A stretch of 64,000 nucleotides of DNA from Chitiniphilus eburneus. GTDB lineage: Bacteria; Pseudomonadota; Gammaproteobacteria; Burkholderiales; Chitinibacteraceae. The DNA lies in NCBI RefSeq assembly GCF_005048205.1, contig NZ_SUMF01000001.1, positions 1 through 64,000 of the forward strand, in the 5' to 3' direction. Each line of letters starts with the position of its first letter. Within the stretch, counting starts at the first letter, position 1. The notes beneath the pieces are model-generated. The model was not told where the DNA came from. It made no database searches and worked only from the letters and a program-made list of their open reading frames with translations. Shown one piece after another: positions 1-9,403 of this stretch. The translations under genes were made by a program, and so were the position numbers.

Positions 1-339
1 CTGATCACGGCCAAGGGGCATGCGAACCTGCATGCGCAATCGGGCGATGTCGAAATCGTCGGCGACAAGAACGTGCGCCTCTACGCCAACAAGCAGAAGC
101 TCACGCTCGCCGCCGGGCAGGAGCTGCTGCTGACCTGTGCCGGTGCCTATGTGCGGCTCAAGGGTGGCGATATCGAGATCCATGCGCCGGGTTCGGTGAG
201 CTTCAAGGGGAGTGGGTTCGATTTTAGTGGGCCGGCCAGTATGGCCTTCGAAAACGAAATGCCTCAGGGCAAGGTCTGCGCGGCACAAAACCAGGTTGCC
301 GTGGCACAAGGCGGTGCGACCGTCCCGGTCGGGGACTGA
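1..339 (+). CDS. vgrG: VgrG, C-terminal end (partial)
   Basis: Only the last 112 codons are in the window; the gene is open from base 1 and stops at 337-339. The visible part is the DUF2345 beta-helix region at the end of type VI secretion spike proteins: short repeated beta-strand units with the phrases LAAGQELLL, AYVRLKGGDIEIHAPG and SFKGSGFDFSGPAS. VgrG caps the Hcp tube and carries effectors into target cells. The tail after the DUF2345 domain is short, so the cargo is probably loaded by the adaptor encoded next rather than fused to VgrG. The DUF4123 gene follows after 4 bases. Confidence 0.85.
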   Translation: MITAKGHANLHAQSGDVEIVGDKNVRLYANKQKLTLAAGQELLLTCAGAYVRLKGGDIEIHAPGSVSFKGSGFDFSGPASMAFENEMPQGKVCAAQNQVAVAQGGATVPVGD

Positions 340-343
340 CTTC

Positions 344-1204
344 ATGTCATCCCGAGCCCCTCAAACCTTGCTGGCCCAGCATCACTACGCCATCGTGGAT
401 CGCGCCGCGGTCAATCCAGCCCCCTGGCATCAGGGCCTGCCACTGCATCCACTGGTGCCCAGCCCGCTGCAATCGGATGCGGACAAGATGCCTGCATTGT
501 TGCCGCTGGGAGCCTTGACCGCGCCACAGCGGGAACTGGTCTGCGATAACCTGCTGGCTGCACAGCAGGGCGAAGACGATGTGTTGCTGGCCTGCCTGCT
601 GGAGGCCCCCACCGCGGACTTCGGTCAGCTCATGCAACATCTGACCACCCGCCTTTTACTGCGCGCGCCGCAAGGCAGGGCACTGCTGCGCTACTACGAT
701 CCCCGGGTATTTGCCCACCTTTCCTGGATTTTGAACCGGGAACAGCTTGCTGAACTCTTCGGCCCCATCACACGGTGGACCTGTTACCTGAAAGGAAGCT
801 GGACCCACTTGCCCTGCGCCCAGACACCGGTACCTGGCCGGTACTGGGGGGTGGATCGCCAGCAACGCCTGCAACTGGATCGGGTGGGCTTGATCAATAC
901 CGCATTGAGCTGCGAGCTGGCGTCAGACCACCCGGGCTGGGCCGACCTTGCGGCGCTTGCCATCGCGGCAAGGCAGGCAGATGCCGCGCTGAGCACCGCG
1001 CAACAACGCTATGGCTTGCAGGATGAAGCCGACCTGATCGAGTTTGCCTCGCACGCGCTACGTCACGGCGCGGTATTTCATCTGGATGACCGCATCCAGC
1101 AGTTGCTGGCGCGCGTTCGCGCCGGCCAAACCACCTATGCCGATGCCTGCGCCTTGATCGAAGCGCCGGAATGGGCCGGCATTGCCGGCCACCTCGCGCA
1201 CTGA
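344..1204 (+). CDS. DUF4123 type VI effector adaptor (Tap/TEC type)
   Basis: 286-residue cytoplasmic protein. The central block reading ALLRYYDPRVFAHL followed by a Phe-Gly-Pro turn is the signature of DUF4123 chaperones, which bind an effector's N-terminal region and load it onto VgrG. It lies directly between a vgrG and a large effector gene, the usual order. The ATG at 344 is chosen because it starts 4 bases after vgrG stops; an earlier in-frame start at 212 would overlap vgrG by more than 120 bases. Family assignment is by recognised motif; the client is inferred from neighbourhood. Confidence 0.85.
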   Translation: MSSRAPQTLLAQHHYAIVDRAAVNPAPWHQGLPLHPLVPSPLQSDADKMPALLPLGALTAPQRELVCDNLLAAQQGEDDVLLACLLEAPTADFGQLMQHLTTRLLLRAPQGRALLRYYDPRVFAHLSWILNREQLAELFGPITRWTCYLKGSWTHLPCAQTPVPGRYWGVDRQQRLQLDRVGLINTALSCELASDHPGWADLAALAIAARQADAALSTAQQRYGLQDEADLIEFASHALRHGAVFHLDDRIQQLLARVRAGQTTYADACALIEAPEWAGIAGHLAH

Positions 1205-1230
1205 GCCGCTTTTTTCGAGAATTCATAGCC

Positions 1231-3759
1231 ATGAGCGAATGCAAAACCAAGTGCAAGATGTGCGACAAGCGTGGCTTGCCCATCCTGCTGACCCGCTATG
1301 CCATCGCCCCACATGACTCGGGGGCCCCGGAGGTTCAGGGCGGCTTCATCGTCACCGACCAGGGTGGTGCCAAGATCGAGCTGAAGGATGCTGCGATGTA
1401 TACCCAACGCCTGCTGCGCAGCGGGTACCTTTATGTCTTCGACGAGAAACGCAATCGCTGGTACGGCTATTTCATCACCCCCGACGGCTACTACATGCCG
1501 TTCGACATCCCCAAGACCGGCCCCACCCCGCCGGCGATTACGGGCAACCCCAAGAAGATCGTACCCTGCAACCCCGAGAAGAACGGGGTCATTGCGGGCT
1601 GCATTACCCTTTCCACACCAACCGAGGCCGGCAAGGTGTGGTTCGGTTTCTCCGACGTGGAATGGACCAAGACGGTGTGGCAGCGCCATCAAGAGGCCAG
1701 CTATCGAAAATTGCATATGCGGGAGTTCGACGTGGCGAAGTGGCTGGGCTCAGGCACCCATCGCCATGCCGGCGGCATCCACCTGCATGCGAGCTACATC
1801 GCGGAATACACCCCGGGCTTGAACAAAAAGACCTTCGCTTTCAGCCCCGCGCAGTTCAACCAGCGTACCGGCCAGTCGAAAGCATTGATCCACGACTTCG
1901 AAAACCTGAATCGCGGCAAGGGCGTATTCGTGGCGTTGAACGATCCTGCGGGGCTGGCCATGGATCTGGCCACGCTGATGACCAGCACGCTCAATGCCTT
2001 CATGACGCGGACCGATCATCACCGCAAACTGACCGTCAGCACCGCAATCCAGAGCATTCAGGCCGGCATCTACCGCCATGCCGAAGAAGAAGCGATGGCT
2101 GACGCAGACATGGCGCAAGGCCAGATGCTGGCGCAAAGCAATGGCATGCTGCTGATGACCGAAAGCGGCCGGCGCAGCTACGATGCCATGGGCAAGGTAT
2201 CGGCCGACACCCTGGAAGACTACAAGACCAAAGCCTGGAAGAAGTATCAGACCAGCTACCACGAGCCGGAACGGGCCAAGTTCCAGAAAGAGTTCGACAA
2301 AAAACTCGGCGAACTGGATGCCAGCTACATCGGCCCACTGGCCGTAGCCCACGCCGCCTGGATGAAAAGCCAGCGCATGGCCAATGTCTTCGAATGCAAC
2401 TTCGATGAACACAACACCGACAGCGGCCAAGTCTATACCAGCGTGCTTTCGCTGTGCGTCGGCGCCACCCAGGACAAACAGGCCTGCTTCGATCTCTACA
2501 GCGAATGGATGCACGGCCGCCTGGACGACAAGAAAAACCTGCTACTGCGTGGCCTGATCCTGAATCAAGGCGAATACGCCAAGGTGATCGCCAAAGGCGC
2601 CACAGTCAGCGTCGATCCACGCGGCCTGCCGTGGGATGGCATGATCGGCGGCGTGGGTGCCTCCATCGACCGCACCCTGGAAAACAAGCCCGACCTGATC
2701 GGGCGGCTTATCGTGCAAATGACCGGCCCGATCATGCGCAGCATGAAGACCGTGGCCGAGAGCGGAGCCTTGCCGGAAGCGCTGGTGGCCGTCGGCGTAG
2801 TCAGCAAGGCGCCGATCCTGCGCATCGAATTCAAGGGCAACCTGCGCGACTTCCAGGCGTATGTGGTCGAAGAACTGATCAAGGCCCGCGGCGAAACGCT
2901 GCCGCCGCATGGCCTCAAGGCTGCGGTCAACCGTGAACTGCGGCTGATGCAGATCAAGGGCATCAAGCTGGAAGGAACACGGCAGAAGAAATTCCTGGTC
3001 ATCGCTGGCCTGGACGACCTCGAAAAGGTAGCCGCCGGCGGCAAGCAGACCGAACGCGCCAAGGCACTCGCCAAGGCGCTGGCCAATGTGGACGAGCTGC
3101 GCAAGATGGAACTATCGCGCTGGCGGCAAAGCGTGAACAAAGGCGTGATCCGCCTGAAAGGCTCGCTCCCCCTGGCCTTCGGCGCCGTGGCGGCGTTGTT
3201 GCAATGGGTGGCGCTGGGCAAACTGACCGAGGATCTTGAAAAAGCCAACAAGACCGGGAAAGACAAAGACGATGCCACATGGCGCTATCGCGCCGGCTGG
3301 GCGGCCTTTGGCGGTACGGTGGCGGAATCGCTGGGGACGGCGGTTTCCAAGATCCCACTTGCTGCGTTGAGGTTGGGACCGGCAGCGTCCCAGATGCTTG
3401 CCCAAGGAATGCGCGTTATAGGTAAAGGCCTCGGAGTAGTTGGTGCTGGTATTGTCGCTTTCTGGGACTTCAAAAAGGGACTAGCTGAACAAAGCAAAGG
3501 GAATCAAGGCCTTGCCCTGGGCTATTTCTCCTCAGCCTTGCTAGGGATGGCGGGCACATTGATCATCATGTTTGGAACCTTTGCCGCAGCCACCGGCGTC
3601 GGCCTCATTCTGATCCTGCTAGCCTTGTGCATCTCTGTACTCATTGAATACTTCAAACCCAATCCGGTCCAGGAATGGCTAAAGCAAAGCTTTTTTGGCA
3701 ACAAGAGTTTTCGCTCACTTGATGAAGAAATGTTGGAACTCCAAAGGATTTACGAGTAA
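1231..3759 (+). CDS. VasX-like pore-forming type VI effector
   Basis: 842-residue protein. The N-terminus has C4, C8 and C11 followed by GLPILLTRYAI, matching the VasX N-terminal region of type VI membrane-disrupting toxins. The middle (about 100-640) is largely helical and soluble. Hydrophobic segments follow at about 645-664, 738-752 and a long pair at 768-806, as in colicin-like pore formers. The gene starts 26 bases after the adaptor; the immunity candidate overlaps its stop (TAATG). The last 400 bases are visibly more AT-rich than the first 2 kb, which fits C-terminal toxin replacement. Target membrane and killing activity are inferred. Confidence 0.75.
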   Translation: MSECKTKCKMCDKRGLPILLTRYAIAPHDSGAPEVQGGFIVTDQGGAKIELKDAAMYTQRLLRSGYLYVFDEKRNRWYGYFITPDGYYMPFDIPKTGPTPPAITGNPKKIVPCNPEKNGVIAGCITLSTPTEAGKVWFGFSDVEWTKTVWQRHQEASYRKLHMREFDVAKWLGSGTHRHAGGIHLHASYIAEYTPGLNKKTFAFSPAQFNQRTGQSKALIHDFENLNRGKGVFVALNDPAGLAMDLATLMTSTLNAFMTRTDHHRKLTVSTAIQSIQAGIYRHAEEEAMADADMAQGQMLAQSNGMLLMTESGRRSYDAMGKVSADTLEDYKTKAWKKYQTSYHEPERAKFQKEFDKKLGELDASYIGPLAVAHAAWMKSQRMANVFECNFDEHNTDSGQVYTSVLSLCVGATQDKQACFDLYSEWMHGRLDDKKNLLLRGLILNQGEYAKVIAKGATVSVDPRGLPWDGMIGGVGASIDRTLENKPDLIGRLIVQMTGPIMRSMKTVAESGALPEALVAVGVVSKAPILRIEFKGNLRDFQAYVVEELIKARGETLPPHGLKAAVNRELRLMQIKGIKLEGTRQKKFLVIAGLDDLEKVAAGGKQTERAKALAKALANVDELRKMELSRWRQSVNKGVIRLKGSLPLAFGAVAALLQWVALGKLTEDLEKANKTGKDKDDATWRYRAGWAAFGGTVAESLGTAVSKIPLAALRLGPAASQMLAQGMRVIGKGLGVVGAGIVAFWDFKKGLAEQSKGNQGLALGYFSSALLGMAGTLIIMFGTFAAATGVGLILILLALCISVLIEYFKPNPVQEWLKQSFFGNKSFRSLDEEMLELQRIYE

Positions 3760-4697
3760 TGGATTACGCTGGGCTCACCGCCAAGTACAAGGTCAATCGC
3801 CCATTGAGCGATGCTGAAAAGCAGCACCATCTACCGCAGGCCAAAGCTAGCTCTGCCAAGCCCTTATACCAGCTCTCGGTTATCCGTATGAACTCGACCT
3901 ATCTGGAGTGCTGTGACAAGTTTTACGCCTGGAAGGGTTTAATGGCAGCATGTACGGGCTCTGCAATTTTGCTGATTGGTTATGCCCTCATCAGTATTGT
4001 CATGATCAGCGTAGCTCAATGGCCTGGAATCAGTGCAGATCAACGACAACAATCCATACTCACCTTCTTGGCTATGTGTGCCATGTCGGCCCCGGTGGTA
4101 CTGCTGGCACTTTGGTTTCTAAAAAAAGAAGCCTTCCGATACACCCATTACCCACTGCGCTTCAATCGCAAGACCGGCATGGTGCACGTATTTCGCCTGG
4201 ATGGCACCACATTGAGCGTGCCCTGGCGCGAGATTCATTTCGCGCTCAACCCGGCCCAGATGCGTGATTTCTGGGAGGTGCGTGGGCACGTGCTCAGCGA
4301 GGATCGCTCCACGGTGCTCGAAACATTTGTCTTGCCAAATTATTCTCTCCAGGAGAGTCCATACCTGTTGGCGCAATGGGAGTTCGTGCGGCACTACATG
4401 GAAAAAGGGCCCGCACAATTACTGGATCAAGTGCAGCACACGCTGGATATCGCCGACCAACGCGAGACCTTCTGGTTCGGGTTCCATGTCCTGATGGCGG
4501 GATTGAGTAGCGTGCCATTGCTGGCTTGGCTGGTATCTCCGCTATTGCTGTGTCTCGCGATAGTGCGCTGGGTAACGATGCGTACCTGCAAAATCCCGCA
4601 ATGGCCGGCAGACGTGGTCGCGCAAAGCCAGATTGATCCCAAGGATCGCTATCAGCGTGATGCTCAGCATCCCTACGTCCCGCCACCACAGAAGTGA
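3759..4697 (+). CDS. Membrane protein, probable immunity to the VasX-like effector (DUF6708-like)
   Basis: 312 residues. Hydrophobic pairs at about 57-85 and 98-123 and another at 238-262 indicate a multi-pass inner-membrane protein. The central block FRYTHYPLRFNRKTGMVHVF and the phrase VPWREIHF resemble DUF6708 proteins, which are common beside type VI toxins. The ATG overlaps the effector stop codon by one base, so production is probably coupled to the toxin, as expected for immunity. A close paralogue lies 88 bases downstream. Immunity function is an inference from position, topology and the membrane-active partner. Confidence 0.65.
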   Translation: MDYAGLTAKYKVNRPLSDAEKQHHLPQAKASSAKPLYQLSVIRMNSTYLECCDKFYAWKGLMAACTGSAILLIGYALISIVMISVAQWPGISADQRQQSILTFLAMCAMSAPVVLLALWFLKKEAFRYTHYPLRFNRKTGMVHVFRLDGTTLSVPWREIHFALNPAQMRDFWEVRGHVLSEDRSTVLETFVLPNYSLQESPYLLAQWEFVRHYMEKGPAQLLDQVQHTLDIADQRETFWFGFHVLMAGLSSVPLLAWLVSPLLLCLAIVRWVTMRTCKIPQWPADVVAQSQIDPKDRYQRDAQHPYVPPPQK

Positions 4698-4745
4698 AAC
4701 TGCCACGCTGGCCCCTTTCGCTCCTGCGTACGCCGAACTCAATCC

Positions 4746-4786
4746 GTGAAGAAAAAATGCTCAAATTCAAAAGGATCGACGAGTAG
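4746..4786 (+). pseudogene. Relic of a second effector 3' end
   Basis: The bases just before the second immunity-like gene read MLKFKRIDE-stop in frame, against MLELQRIYE-stop at the end of the intact effector gene (3729-3759). The flanking bases align too, and in both copies the stop codon overlaps the start of the downstream gene. This is what remains if an effector-immunity pair was duplicated and nearly all of the toxin gene was deleted. Only about 40 bases are recognisable. Confidence 0.6.
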
Positions 4787-5727
4787 TGGACTACGCCGGC
4801 CTGACCGCCAAATACCAGGTCAACCGCCCACTAAGTGATGCTGAAAAGCAGCACCACTTGCCGCAGAACAAAGCCAGCAATGCAGAGCCATTGGCTCAAA
4901 TCTCGGTAATTAAAATTAATTCTACTTATCTCGAGTGCAGCGATAAATTTTACCCATGGAAAGGCCTGATGGCTGCATTTACAAGCTTTGTGAGCTTGCT
5001 TTGCAGTTATACAGCCTTGAGCATTCTGAATATTGCCATTAGCAAATACCCCACAGAAAGTGCAGCGCAGCAGTCAGAGTCGCTGCTATTCGTCCCTATC
5101 ATTCTGGTTTCTGTCGCAATCCCATCCTTGCTTGCGCTATGGTTTCTCAAAAAGGAAGCTTTCTGTTATACCCATTACCCACTGCGCTTCAATCGCAAGA
5201 CCGGCATGGTGCACGTATTTCGCCTGGATGGCACCACATTGAGCGTGCCTTGGCGCGAGATTCATTTCGCGCTCAACCCCGCCCAGATGCGCAATTTTTG
5301 GGAGGTGCGGGGGCACGTGCTCAGCGAGGATCGCTCCACGGTGCTCGAAACTTTTGTGCTACCGACCTACGCCAGTTGGGATAGTCCCTACCTGCTGGCG
5401 CAATGGGAATTCGTACGCCACTACATGGAAAAAGGCCCCGCTCAATTGCTGGACAAGGTGCAATACACGCTGGATATCACCGACCGACATGAAACTTTCT
5501 GGTTCGGTTTTCAGCGTCTAATGGCTGAGTTCAGCGTCGCGCCACTGCTGGCTTGGCTGATGTCGCCGTTGCTGTTCCCACTCGCCATCGTTCGCTGGGT
5601 AACGATGCGTACCTGCAAAATCCCGCAATGGCCAGAGGACGTGGTCGCGCAAAGCCAGATCGATCCCGAGGACCGCTATCAGCGCGATGCACAGCACTCC
5701 TACGTGCCACCGCAACAGCAGAATTGA
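4786..5727 (+). CDS. Second DUF6708-like probable immunity protein (paralogue)
   Basis: 313 residues, GTG start at 4786 overlapping the relic's TAG. It is the sister of the gene at 3759-4697: residues 1-45 and about 125-230 are almost identical, including FNRKTGMVHVFRLDGTTLSV, while the first membrane region (about 60-125) is strongly different. With no intact toxin of its own it may be an orphan immunity gene protecting against relatives carrying the lost toxin variant. A strong terminator lies about 245 bases downstream and probably ends the whole type VI operon. Confidence 0.65.
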   Translation: MDYAGLTAKYQVNRPLSDAEKQHHLPQNKASNAEPLAQISVIKINSTYLECSDKFYPWKGLMAAFTSFVSLLCSYTALSILNIAISKYPTESAAQQSESLLFVPIILVSVAIPSLLALWFLKKEAFCYTHYPLRFNRKTGMVHVFRLDGTTLSVPWREIHFALNPAQMRNFWEVRGHVLSEDRSTVLETFVLPTYASWDSPYLLAQWEFVRHYMEKGPAQLLDKVQYTLDITDRHETFWFGFQRLMAEFSVAPLLAWLMSPLLFPLAIVRWVTMRTCKIPQWPEDVVAQSQIDPEDRYQRDAQHSYVPPQQQN

Positions 5728-5972
5728 TTCCTGGGCGCTGCTTTCGCTTCGCCAAGCGCCCTCTTCGATTCTCATCGGGCTTCATCACGGTATGGACCTC
5801 ATGACACTCACCGCTGAACGCGGGGGCTGATGCCTCCGTCCCGTCGATCTCGATTCTCTTCTGCAATGACCAGGTAAACATGACCTTCGCCAGCAGACGT
5901 GCCCACGCACCAAGTCGAAGATGGCGTACTCGAAAGGAACGCGCGAATGCGTTCGCCAGGTGTCTAACAAGA

Positions 5973-5996
5973 AGCCCCCAACTTTGGGGGCTTTTT
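5973..5996 (+). terminator. Rho-independent terminator after the type VI genes
   Basis: Eight-base stem AGCCCCCA / TGGGGGCT with a four-base loop, followed by TTTT. It sits in the 481-base gap 5728-6208, which otherwise contains only the fiu control region near its right end; no gene was recognised in 5728-5972. Confidence 0.85.
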
Positions 5997-6099
5997 CATT
6001 GGGTGCGCCCCACTGTCACACGTCACCATGGAAATGAAGCTTTGTCAGCCTTCTCCAATCTTCTTTCTACTTGCTTACTCATTCCAAACACAAAATAAA

Positions 6100-6114
6100 T
6101 GAGAATAATTCTCA
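6100..6114. promoter_or_regulatory. Fur box upstream of fiu
   Basis: Perfect 7-1-7 inverted repeat TGAGAATAATTCTCA, the core of a Fur operator, 94 bases before the siderophore-receptor start and inside an AT-rich promoter-like stretch. It predicts repression by iron-loaded Fur, as usual for this receptor family. Confidence 0.85.
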
Positions 6115-6208
6115 GATGTATTGTTACAATTACGAGAAATTCGCATTTGCATGACGCCGTCAGAGCGTCGGCTACAAGCACGACTTACCACTCAGGGAGT
6201 ATCACTTC

Positions 6209-8500
6209 ATGGCCTACATCCGTAGCCGCAAGCACGGTGCGCACTGCGCGCCCGCGTTGAAATCCACCACCGCAGCCACCCTGCTGGCCCTCGCGGTTCC
6301 CGCTGCCTCGGTGGCGGCGGAAGCCACGTTGCCGACGGTGACCGTCACCGCGCCCACCGAGCAACCCGAATACAAGGTCGATCGCGTTTCGTCGCCCAAA
6401 TTCACCGAGCCGCTGCTGAATACCACGCAGACGATTTCGGTGATCAGCGAGCAACTGGTCAAGGAACAGGGTGCAACCACGCTGACCGAAGCGTTGCGTA
6501 ACAGCCCGGGGGTGAGCACTTTCTTCCTGGGCGAGAATGGCAACACCACCACCGGCGACGCCATCTACATGCGTGGCTTCGATACCTCCAACAGTATCTA
6601 TGTGGATGGTGTGCGTGACCTGGGGTCGGTATCGCGCGATACCTTCAATGTGGGCCAGATCGAAGTGACCAAGGGTCCGGCAGGCACCGACTATGGCCGC
6701 AGCGCCCCCACCGGCGCGATCAATCTGGTGACCAAGCGCGCTTCGCTGGAAAACGCCAGCGCGGCATCGCTGACCGCCGGCAATGACTACCTGCGCGCCA
6801 CCGCGGACCTCAACCGCGCCATCACCGCCATCGAAGGGGCTGCGATCCGGCTGAATGTGATGGGCCAGCAAGGCGGCGTCGAAGGTCGCGATGAAGTCGA
6901 GAACGATCGCTGGGGCGTTGCCGCGTCGCTGGCCTATGGCCTCGGCTCGCCGACCCGTGCGTTCCTCGATCTCATGCATGTCCAGCAAAACAACATGCCG
7001 GATGGTGGCGTACCCACCATTGGCCTGCCCGGCTACAGCAGCCCCGATCCCAAGCGCCCGTTCCTCACCGATGCGGGCCGCGTGAACCCCGAGAATTTCT
7101 ATGGCACCACGTCCGACTATGACGATGTGCGTACCGACATGGTGACGTTCACGGTGGAGCACGATCTGTCTCCGACCGCCACGCTGCGCAATACCACTCG
7201 CTGGGGCAAGACCCGCCAGGATTACCTGCTGACCTCGTTCATGGGCTCCACCGCCAATCTGCTGACACCCAACCCGGCCGATCCGTCCACCTGGACCCTG
7301 GCGCGCAGCAGCCCGACGTTCAAGAATCAGACCAACGAAATCCTCACCAACCAGACCAATGTGAACGCCACCCTGGTCACCGGCGGTATCACGCATGACC
7401 TGAGCGCCGGCATCGAGTTCATCCAGGAAAAGCAGACCAATCTGTCGACGGTGCGCACCGGCAACTGGCCCGCCGCCAACCTGTACGATCCCGACCCGAA
7501 CGTTTCGGGGATGACATGGGCGCTGAACGGCGGTCATGCCGACGGTGAAACACGCACCGCCGCCGCCTACCTGTTCGATACCCTCAAGCTGAACGAGCAA
7601 TGGCAGATCAATGGTGGCATGCGCGTGGAGCGGTACAAGACCGAGTACCAGAACATCGCTGCGTGCGGCGGCACCGGTAACAGCGCCATCCCATGCAACG
7701 GCGCGGCCACCGGTACGCTGGTGACCGCCGCCGATCTCGACGATTCGGATACGCTGTTCAACTGGAAGCTGGGCGTGCTCTACAAGCCGGCACCCAACGG
7801 CAGCATCTACGCCAACTACGCCACCTCGCAGCAACCTCCGGGCGGCTCCAACTTCACGCTGAGCACCAACGCCAACAACGCCGGAAACCCGGACTACAAG
7901 CCGCAGGAAGCCCGCACCGCAGAAATCGGCACCAAGTGGGATCTGCTGGACCAGCAGTTGTCGTTGTCGGCCGCAATCTACCGTACCGAAGTACGCAACG
8001 AGGTCGAGCAGGACCCGGTCGATCTCCAGTACTACCAGACCGGCAAGAAGCGGGTGCAGGGCATCGAATTGGGCGCGGTCGGCCAGATCACCAAGGCCTG
8101 GGGCATCAGCGCAGGCTTCACGATCATGGATACCGAGGTGCTGAGCGGCGCCAATGTCGGCAATGACGACAGCAAGGACCTGAACTACACGCCGAAGAAT
8201 GCCTTCACCGCGTGGACCTCGTACAACCTGGGCCACGGCATCACGGTGGCCGGTGGCGGACGTTATGTCGGCCAGTTGCAGCGCGGCAAGGACGGCGCGG
8301 TCGGCACGCCGAAGTATGTCGAATCGTACTGGGTGTTCGATGGCATGGCCGCCTACGCGGTCAACAAGAACATCAACCTGCAACTGAACGTGTACAACCT
8401 GTTCGACGAAGACTACGTGGCCGCCATCAACAAGAGCGGTTACCGTTATACGCCGGGCACGCCGCGTTCGGCACGCCTCACCGCCAACTTCACTTTCTGA
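6209..8500 (+). CDS. fiu: TonB-dependent catecholate siderophore receptor (Fiu type)
   Basis: 763 residues. A basic N-terminus and hydrophobic stretch ending AASVAAEA give a signal peptide (cleavage near residue 37), followed by the TonB-box-like PTVTVTAP. The plug domain (about 60-170) contains ISVISEQLV, YMRGFDTSNSIYVDGVRD and VTKGPAGTDYGR; the rest is a 22-strand barrel ending in the terminal aromatic signature LTANFTF. It imports ferric catecholates or monomeric dihydroxybenzoate compounds across the outer membrane. GGGAG precedes the ATG by 9 bases. The Fur box and adjacent piuC match the fiu-ybiX / piuA-piuC arrangement. Confidence 0.9.
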   Translation: MAYIRSRKHGAHCAPALKSTTAATLLALAVPAASVAAEATLPTVTVTAPTEQPEYKVDRVSSPKFTEPLLNTTQTISVISEQLVKEQGATTLTEALRNSPGVSTFFLGENGNTTTGDAIYMRGFDTSNSIYVDGVRDLGSVSRDTFNVGQIEVTKGPAGTDYGRSAPTGAINLVTKRASLENASAASLTAGNDYLRATADLNRAITAIEGAAIRLNVMGQQGGVEGRDEVENDRWGVAASLAYGLGSPTRAFLDLMHVQQNNMPDGGVPTIGLPGYSSPDPKRPFLTDAGRVNPENFYGTTSDYDDVRTDMVTFTVEHDLSPTATLRNTTRWGKTRQDYLLTSFMGSTANLLTPNPADPSTWTLARSSPTFKNQTNEILTNQTNVNATLVTGGITHDLSAGIEFIQEKQTNLSTVRTGNWPAANLYDPDPNVSGMTWALNGGHADGETRTAAAYLFDTLKLNEQWQINGGMRVERYKTEYQNIAACGGTGNSAIPCNGAATGTLVTAADLDDSDTLFNWKLGVLYKPAPNGSIYANYATSQQPPGGSNFTLSTNANNAGNPDYKPQEARTAEIGTKWDLLDQQLSLSAAIYRTEVRNEVEQDPVDLQYYQTGKKRVQGIELGAVGQITKAWGISAGFTIMDTEVLSGANVGNDDSKDLNYTPKNAFTAWTSYNLGHGITVAGGGRYVGQLQRGKDGAVGTPKYVESYWVFDGMAAYAVNKNINLQLNVYNLFDEDYVAAINKSGYRYTPGTPRSARLTANFTF

Positions 8501-8570
8501 GCGCCTGCCGCCAGTGGGAAACCGCTGGCGCTCGGGGGCGGCTGAATAATTCCATGTTCATCCGCCGCTG

Positions 8571-8599
8571 CGCCGCCTCGTTCGCGCGAGGCGGCGTTG
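8571..8599 (+). terminator. GC-rich hairpin between fiu and piuC
   Basis: Ten-base perfect stem CGCCGCCTCG / CGAGGCGGCG with a six-base loop, followed by only a weak T run (TTGT). It may partly terminate after fiu or protect the upstream mRNA, giving less piuC than fiu. Confidence 0.55.
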
Positions 8600-8626
8600 T
8601 CATTGGTCATCCGCAAAGGACGCGTC

Positions 8627-9304
8627 ATGCTGCTGCACCTTCCCCAAGTACTGAACCCGGACCAGTTGCGCACCTTGCGTGCCGACCTTGACAGCGCCGA
8701 CTGGGTGGACGGCCGCCGCACGGTGGGGCCGCAGGGCGCGGCGGTAAAGCAGAACCGGCAACTCGCCGAGGGCTCGCCACTGGCCCGGCACTGGGGGCCG
8801 GTGATCCTGCAGGCCCTGGCGCTGCATCCGCTCTATTTCTCCGCCGCGCTACCGCTGCGCACGGTGCCGCCGCTGTTCAATCGCTACGAAGGTGGTGAGC
8901 ACTATGGATTTCATGTGGACGGCTCGATGCGCGCCCTGCCCGACGGCGGCATGTTGCGCACCGATCTTTCGTGCACGCTGTTCCTGGCGGAACCGGACGA
9001 ATACGAGGGCGGGGAGTTGATGATCAACGATACCTATGGTCAGCACGAGGTGAAGCTGCCGGCGGGCGATCTGGTGTTGTATCCGTCATCCAGTCTGCAC
9101 TGCGTGGCACCCGTGACGCGTGGCGCGCGCGTGGCGTCGTTCTTCTGGTTGCAAAGCATGGTGCGCGACGACGGCAGGCGCGGCATGCTGTTCGAGCTGG
9201 ACCAGACCATCCAGCGTCTGCGCGCGCAACTGGGCGACAACGCCGACGTGGTTGCACTCACCAGTCACTACCACAATCTGCTACGGCAATGGGCTGAAGC
9301 CTGA
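8627..9304 (+). CDS. piuC: PKHD-type Fe(II)/2-oxoglutarate hydroxylase
   Basis: 225 residues, the standard length for the PiuC/YbiX family. The iron facial triad is visible as H96-x-D98 and H158, with R168 in the 2-oxoglutarate-binding position (APVTRGAR). GYEGGELMI-type strands of the double-stranded beta-helix occur in between. The ATG at 8627 is chosen because AAAGGA lies 6 bases upstream; a start at 8597 would fall inside the preceding hairpin. Cytoplasmic; the substrate is not known with certainty, but members sit beside iron-repressed catecholate receptors, as here. Confidence 0.88.
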   Translation: MLLHLPQVLNPDQLRTLRADLDSADWVDGRRTVGPQGAAVKQNRQLAEGSPLARHWGPVILQALALHPLYFSAALPLRTVPPLFNRYEGGEHYGFHVDGSMRALPDGGMLRTDLSCTLFLAEPDEYEGGELMINDTYGQHEVKLPAGDLVLYPSSSLHCVAPVTRGARVASFFWLQSMVRDDGRRGMLFELDQTIQRLRAQLGDNADVVALTSHYHNLLRQWAEA

Positions 9305-9403
9305 TTTCGCGGGTTCACATGCCAGCCGGCGCTCTTGCGGGGGCGGCCGACCCCAGGCGCTCCCGTCAGGGCCCCCTTCAAATGCACTCGATTCGCTGCT
9401 GGC

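Noticed and set aside
6185-8383. 732-codon open frame on the minus strand opposite fiu
   Set aside because: Lies antisense to a clear TonB receptor; composition is typical of an opposite-strand shadow in GC-rich DNA and no motif is visible.
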